The notes beneath the pieces were generated by a model, which worked only from the letters and a program-made list of their open reading frames with translations, was not told the DNA's origin and made no database searches. Shown in pieces: positions 58,893-64,000 of a stretch of DNA of 64,000 nt (within the stretch, counting starts at the first letter, position 1; each line of letters starts with the position of its first letter). The stretch lies in the NCBI GenBank assembly GCA_949752795.1, contig OX457070.1, positions 35,869,574-35,933,573 on the forward strand. Direction: 5' to 3'. The translations under genes were made by a program, and so were the position numbers. This DNA comes from Hyperoodon ampullatus (lineage: Eukaryota; Chordata; Mammalia; Artiodactyla; Ziphiidae).

Positions 58893-59218
58893 AACTTCCT
58901 AGAATGTAAGCTGTATGAGGGTAGAGATGTTTGCCTTTTCTTTGTTTATTACTCACTGCTTCATCCTCCAGGACTGTGAAAACTGCCTGGTAGCAGTAAG
59001 AGAACAAAGCAGAGATGGAGGCTATCTGCAAACGCCTGACTCACTCCAATCCAGCCTAGAGTTAGGATTCAGTGTAAAACACATTCCTCAATTTCCCGTT
59101 ATTTATGAGATTTTTACAAGGAAATAAAGATACTTTTTAGCTGGTTCTTTATAACTCAAAAAAAAAGTACCTGGCATGCAGCATGCTCAAGAGATATTTA
59201 TTGAATAAATAAAAGAAT
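58893..59218 (+). mobile_element. L2 3' end split by an A-tailed insertion
   Basis: 'agaatgtaagctgtatgagg' (58902) begins the L2 terminus. The L2 continues to about 58995, and its last part reappears at 59165 as 'acctggcatgcagcatgctc...gatatttattgaataaat'. The block between carries its own A-tail. Confidence 0.55.
58998..59166 (+). mobile_element. Possible small retroinsertion of unknown origin
   Basis: About 170 bp inside the L2 end has an AATAAA signal (about 59123), then some 30 bp, then an A-run (59158-59166). The flanking ctgcctggtagca and gtacctggcatgca could be a diverged target duplication, although both also resemble the L2 consensus. The source transcript is not recognised. Confidence 0.4.
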
Positions 59219-60749
59219 TATTTTTACAATACAAGAATATATAGGATATAAGAATACATAGCTGGTAGTGTGTAAAGTAGACATTTTAGATATGCAAAAG
59301 AATCAAGGACTTCCAAATTTAAAACAGTTACAGCATCTTGGGTATAAATGGGTTTTTAAAAAACATAACCATTATGTGAATTGACTGAGACTTTATACCT
59401 TATATGCCATTAATGCGTTATTCAACTAGTTTGTTTTCATATTTTTGATGTGGTGAAGACAGCAATTATTCAAGTTGTTCATTTTCATATTTTTGACCAG
59501 CAATTTTTAAAGTTACACAACTCAAAGAAAAAACAATTTAGAAGGAAAAAGAAATCCATAAGGGTGAGAAGAGCAATGATAAGTAAAATAAATGATCCTA
59601 GGACTAAACTAAACATACTTTAGATTTGGTACTTCCCTAAACTAGTTATTATGTTTCAAGTAGTCAACTTCTCTGGTTGCCTCAATTTTTCATTTGTATT
59701 AGATAGTCCCCTTTGACGTCTAAAATTCTTTACTGTAGAGCAAATAAACTTTATATTTGTAGCAAATTTATCTACTTTGATATTTACTGTCATCAATTAA
59801 TTATATTGGTTAGTTTCTTGCTATTTGTTATATCTGAATTCATACCTAAGAAACTCCAAATGAAATACTATCCTTTTAAAAGCTATTAAATTTTGCCTTG
59901 GTTTTATTTGATTCATATCTAAGCAGTTTTCTTTACATTGGAACAAAAAAAATGCCCATCTATTCAGAATCCTTATGTGTGCCTATAAACAATATAACTG
60001 TTGAAAATCTTCAGTGTTTACAAAACAAAGAAATTGTCAACAGAATCCCTGGTGGTAGACTTACCAGAAAAAAAAAATTTACAGCCTATAATTCATGAAG
60101 ATTGGCTCAAAACAAACTGTCCCTGCCAACAGAAAATCTGACAATTATTCTGTTGTCTAATTTGGCTCAGTCTAAGTTGACCTTGTTTATTCATCTCAGT
60201 CTTTTAATTCTTGTTATCTTGGCATAAGAGGAGAACATATGGCATATGTCTAGGAAGTCCATTTATGCATCTTAAACTGAAATAAATGTAAAATATACTG
60301 AGCATTTCCAATGTGTTCAGCTATTACGGTAGCTTAATGTATATTAGATAGAACTGGTTAAGTTCATATTATCCCTGCTATGTGTTTGCTGCCTATAAAA
60401 CCAGAAACTAAGTAGAGCAGTCTTTTTCTAAGCCTCAGTATATGGCTAAAACTGGCCAATTTTAAACATATTTCCAAAGATAGACCATCTTAAGCTCTTT
60501 CAAAACATAAAAGTTAAAGGGTATCAGCAATTTGACAACCTAAAGATCGTTACAGGTTTCCACTGAATCTCTAGCTATGTTTAAAAAAGCAGATGAAGAT
60601 AATATGAGAAAGATAATGGGAGGTGAAGAACAAAAAGAATATTTCCACTTTATCTCCAGCCTAATCTGATCTCCAATGAACTTTCTTATTTCACCAAGAC
60701 ATATCATATCCTGGGTCATAAAACAAATCTTGACATTAAATGGCATTAT
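59219..60749. other. Low-repeat AT-rich DNA; no gene seen
   Basis: No family or exon signal recognised. The 66-residue frame at 59898-60098 is isolated and without domain or splice support. Confidence 0.5.
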
Positions 60750-62625
60750 ACTAGCAATTAACAACAGAAAGACAAACAGAAAAATCTACAAAAACTTAGA
60801 AATTAAAAAACACACTTCTAATAATCCATAGGTCAAAGAGGCAGTCTCAAGGAAATCAGAACATATTATAAACTGAAAAATATCAAAATACAACATATCA
60901 AAATTTGTGGGATATAGCTTAAACAGTGCTTAGTGGAGATTTTATTCTACTAAATGCTTATTTTTAAAAATGTCTCAATGAACAGTCTAAGCTACCACCT
61001 TAAGAAACTAGAAAAAAACAGATCAAAAACTCAAAACAAGCAGAATAATAAACATAAGAGCGGACATCATTGAAATTGAAAACAGAAAAAGAAAATCAAT
61101 GAAATCAAAAGTTGGAAAGTTGTTGTTTGAAAAGTTCAATAAAATTGATAAAACTCTAGTCAGACTGACAAAAAAAGAGAAAAGACATAGGTTTTCATTA
61201 TCAGGAATGGAAGAGAGGATTTTATAATAGGCCTCATAGACATTAAACAGATAATAATGTTGTGAGCTACTCTATGCATATAAATTTGATAACATAGTTG
61301 GAACAGACTAATTATTTAAAAACCACAAGCTACCAAGCTTTCTGAAAATATAACAGATAATTTGAATACTCCTAAAACTATTTTAAAAACTGAATTTATA
61401 GTTTAAAAAAAACTCCGAAAAAAATACAGCCATGTCCAGATAGTCTCACTGGTGAACTCTACCAAACATTTAGAGGGAGAAAATACCATCAATTGTGCAC
61501 AATCTCTATCAGAAAATAAAGATTAAAAAACATGTCCCAAGTCATTTTCTGAAGCTACCATTACCCAGAGTACCAAAACAAAACAAAACAAAACAAAACA
61601 AAAAAAAAACCAAACCAAAAAACCACTTTAGACCAGTATCCCTCATAACTATAGAAGCAAAAATCCTCAACAAAAGATTAAGAAATATAATTCAGTAATA
61701 TATTTTTTGAAAATACAGCACAATCACATGCAGTTTACCTCAGGAGGGCAAGGCTCATGCAATTTTGAAAAAATCAATGAAATCTACTATATTGACAGTT
61801 CAAATAAGAAAACCTAGTTGATCAGATCAACTGATGCAAAAAGAGCATTTGACCAGATTTAATACCCATTTAGCACTTTTTAAACTCAGAAAACAAGGAA
61901 TAACAAGCAACTTCCTCAATCTATACAGAGAAGCTACAAAAACAGAAACGAAACTACACAGGTGGGCACACAGCAAAGATGTCCACTCTCACCACTCTTA
62001 TACAACACTGTGCTGAAAGTCTTAGCCACAGCAATAAGACAAGAAAAAGAAAGAAAAAAATACAGCTTGGGAAAGAAGTAAAACCAGCCCTATTTGCAGA
62101 CAACATGATTTATCTACATAGAAAATCCCAAGGTTATCTACAGAGAACTCCTACAACTAATAAGTGAGTTTAACAAGGTCACAGAATATACAGCCAATAC
62201 ATAAAAGTCAATTATATGCCTATATACTAGTAATGTAGAATTGGAAGTCAAAATTTTAAAAGTTTACAGTAGCTCCAAAATAAATGAAATTACTCTGGAA
62301 TATATCTAACAAAACTTGAACAGAATCTGTATGCCAAGAACTATAAAACACTGTTTAAAGTAATCATAAAAGATCAAAATAAATGGATACATACACCAGG
62401 TTTATGGATTGGAAAACTCAATACAGTAAAGATGTCAGTTGTCTTCTGACTGATCTAAAGATTTAACACAATTCCAATTAAAAGCCCAGAAAGGATTTTT
62501 GTAGACATAAGCAAGCTGATTATACATTTTATACAGAAAGACAAAGATACCAGAATAGCAAAAACAATTTTTAAAATGGGAAATAATGTTGGAAGAATCA
62601 TGCATGATCTTAAGCCTTTCTAAAG

Positions 62626-62841
62626 CAGGAGTCAGCAAATATTTTCTGTGAAGGTCCACTTAATAAATATTTTGGGTTTTGCAGGTCATACAGTCTCTGT
62701 CACAGCTACTTAAATTTACAGTTGTAGCGAGAAAGCAGCCACTGACAATATGTAAATGAATGGCTGTGTGCCAATAAAGCTATATTTATAAAACTAGGCA
62801 TGGACTGGATTTGGCCATGGACTGTGGTTTGCCATTCCCTG
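62626..62841 (+). mobile_element. MER5A hAT-Charlie transposon
   Basis: Starts caggagtcagcaaatatttt and ends 'gtggtttgccattccctg'. It contains 'gcagccactgacaatatg'. The target copies ttctaaag (62618-62625) and ctctaaag (62842-62849) match at 7 of 8 with central TA. Confidence 0.9.
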
Positions 62842-62970
62842 CTCTAAAGCTAAACTAATCAAGAAAGTATAGTATTAGGAAAAGGACAGACACGTAGATT
62901 AATGGAATAGAATAGAGAACTCAGAAGTTGACCCATACAAATATGCCTGATTTTTAACAAAAGTATAAAG

Positions 62971-63034
62971 GCAATTCCATGAACAAAGGATACTCTTCTA
63001 CAGCAATTCAATGAACAAAGGATACTCTTCTACA
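62971..63034 (+). repeat. 32-bp tandem duplication inside L1 ORF2
   Basis: The unit gcaattccatgaacaaagg... occurs at 62971-63002 and 63003-63034 with one mismatch. L1 has it once. Confidence 0.9.
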
Positions 63035-63730
63035 AATGGTATTTAAACAACTGGAATCTATGGGTAAGAACCATGAGCCCTAAACTAAACCTCACACCTT
63101 ATTCAAAGCTTAACTCAAAATGGATCATAGATCTAAATATAAAATGTAAAACTATAAAACTTCTAGAAGAAAACATAGGAGGAAATCTTCATGATCTGGA
63201 AATAGTCAAAGAATTCTCAGATCTGACTCTGAAAGCACAATTCATAATTTTAAAAAACAGATAAGCTGGACTTCATCAAGTTTTGCTCTTCAAAGGACAC
63301 TGTTAAGAGCATGAAAAGACAAGCTATTTGCTAGGAGAAAATATTTGCAAATCACATGATAGACATTAAACTTATATCCAGAACATATTAAAAACTCTAA
63401 AAACTCAACAAGAAAACAACCCAATTAAAACGGGCAAAAGATTTGAATTGAACATATACTTTAATAAGGACATATACAGATGGCAAATAAGCACATGAAA
63501 AAATATTCAACATCATTAGTCATGAAGATATTGCAAAATTAAAACCATGATGAGATACCCCTGCACACCTATTAGAATATCTGTAATAAAAACATACTGA
63601 CAGTAATACTAAGCACTGGTTAAGATGCAGAGCAACTCAAGAACTCATTCACTGCTGATGAGAATACAAAAATGATACAGCCATCCTGGGAAACAGTTTC
63701 GCAGTTCCCTATGAAGTAAAAATATATTGA

Positions 63731-63856
63731 GGGAATTCCCTTGTGGTCCAGTGGTTAGAACTTTGCGCTTCCACTGCAGGGGGCCTGATTCAATCCCTGG
63801 TCGGGGAAGTAAGATCCCACAAGCCACATGGCACCACCAAAAAAAAAAAAAAACTA
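63731..63856 (+). mobile_element. CHR-type SINE (short, ggtccagtgg head)
   Basis: Reads gggaattcccttgtggtcca, then 'ttccactgcagggggcctga', the B-box-like gattcaatccctgg and an A-tail (63837-63853). A short flanking match, aatatatt / agtatatt, is a possible target duplication. Confidence 0.87.
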
Positions 63857-64000
63857 CAAAAGTATATTTAGCATCAGCCAGCAATCCTATTCTTGAGTAT
63901 TTACCCTAGAGAAATGAAAACTTATGTCACACAAAAACCCATAGATGAATGCTGATAGCCATTTTACTTATAATTGCCAAAACCTGGGAAAACAAATATC

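Larger units (their letters stand above)
60750..64000 (+). mobile_element. Old L1 (L1M-type) ORF2, running off the window
   Basis: Mid-ORF2 ('cttagaaattaaaaaacaca', about 60795), RT (about 61.4-62.6 kb) and C-terminal domain (63.1-64.0 kb, for example frame 63073-63264 with NSKWIIDLNIKCKTIKLLEE) appear in order. The catalytic box at 62093-62104 reads FADN, so the second catalytic aspartate is changed. A MER5A and a SINE are nested in it. Confidence 0.75.

Noticed and set aside
58915..59127. 70-residue frame as a possible exon
   Set aside because: The first half is the L2 3' end, and the right side lacks a donor (cagtaag without GT at the joint).

Overview
This is mammalian non-coding DNA, almost certainly from a cetacean. 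The diagnostic signal is sixteen copies of tRNA-derived SINEs of the cetacean CHR type, with heads reading ttccctggtggcgcagtgg or ttccctggtggtccagtgg. I saw no ruminant Bov-tA or BovB copies and no pig PRE-type SINEs. Family names (CHR, L1, MER1, MER5A, MLT1, MLT2, MIR, L2, HAL1) come from recognising consensus sequences by eye, not from a search. I found no complete protein-coding gene, rRNA, functional tRNA gene, CRISPR array or CpG island. The base composition is AT-rich, and the open reading frames are nearly all LINE-1 (L1) remnants or translated SINEs.

Layout. Bases 1-3.2 kb: low-repeat DNA with a putative hAT MITE and three old MIR pieces. 3.2-14.4 kb: a stack of minus-strand L1s, including one L1 with both ends present (7485-12573) inserted in an older L1 with a recognisable target-site duplication (TSD). 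14.4-22.7 kb: mostly low-repeat DNA with one long CHR SINE, a MER1 element and a MER5-type element. 22.7-33.2 kb: a plus-strand ancient LINE (L1M/HAL1-like) cut up by an MLT1 LTR, four younger L1 pieces (two with twin-priming inversions) and four SINEs. 33.2-36.4 kb: low-repeat DNA. 36.4-46.0 kb: two plus-strand L1s end to end, carrying SINEs, a MER1, an MLT2-type LTR, an L1 5'-end fragment and a 69-bp templated duplication. 46.0-48.3 kb: low-repeat DNA containing the single best exon candidate. 48.3-57.2 kb: old L1s on both strands with nested L1, MER5A and SINE copies. 57.2-60.7 kb: L2, MLT1 and an ancient interspersed repeat, then low-repeat DNA. 60.7-64.0 kb: an old plus-strand L1 running off the window.

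The one candidate gene segment is a possible 163-bp internal exon at 46640-46802 (+). It has a good branch-point/pyrimidine-tract/AG acceptor, a gtaagc donor and a single open frame. If real, the window is intronic or inside a large gene on the plus strand; I cannot name the protein.

The main interest is how this DNA was assembled. Many insertions keep readable TSDs, so the order of events can be reconstructed. There are also two filler-type insertions, an L1 5'-end-only fragment, several internally deleted L1s and a SINE copy intermediate between two subfamily architectures. I see no evidence for an undescribed biochemical system here.
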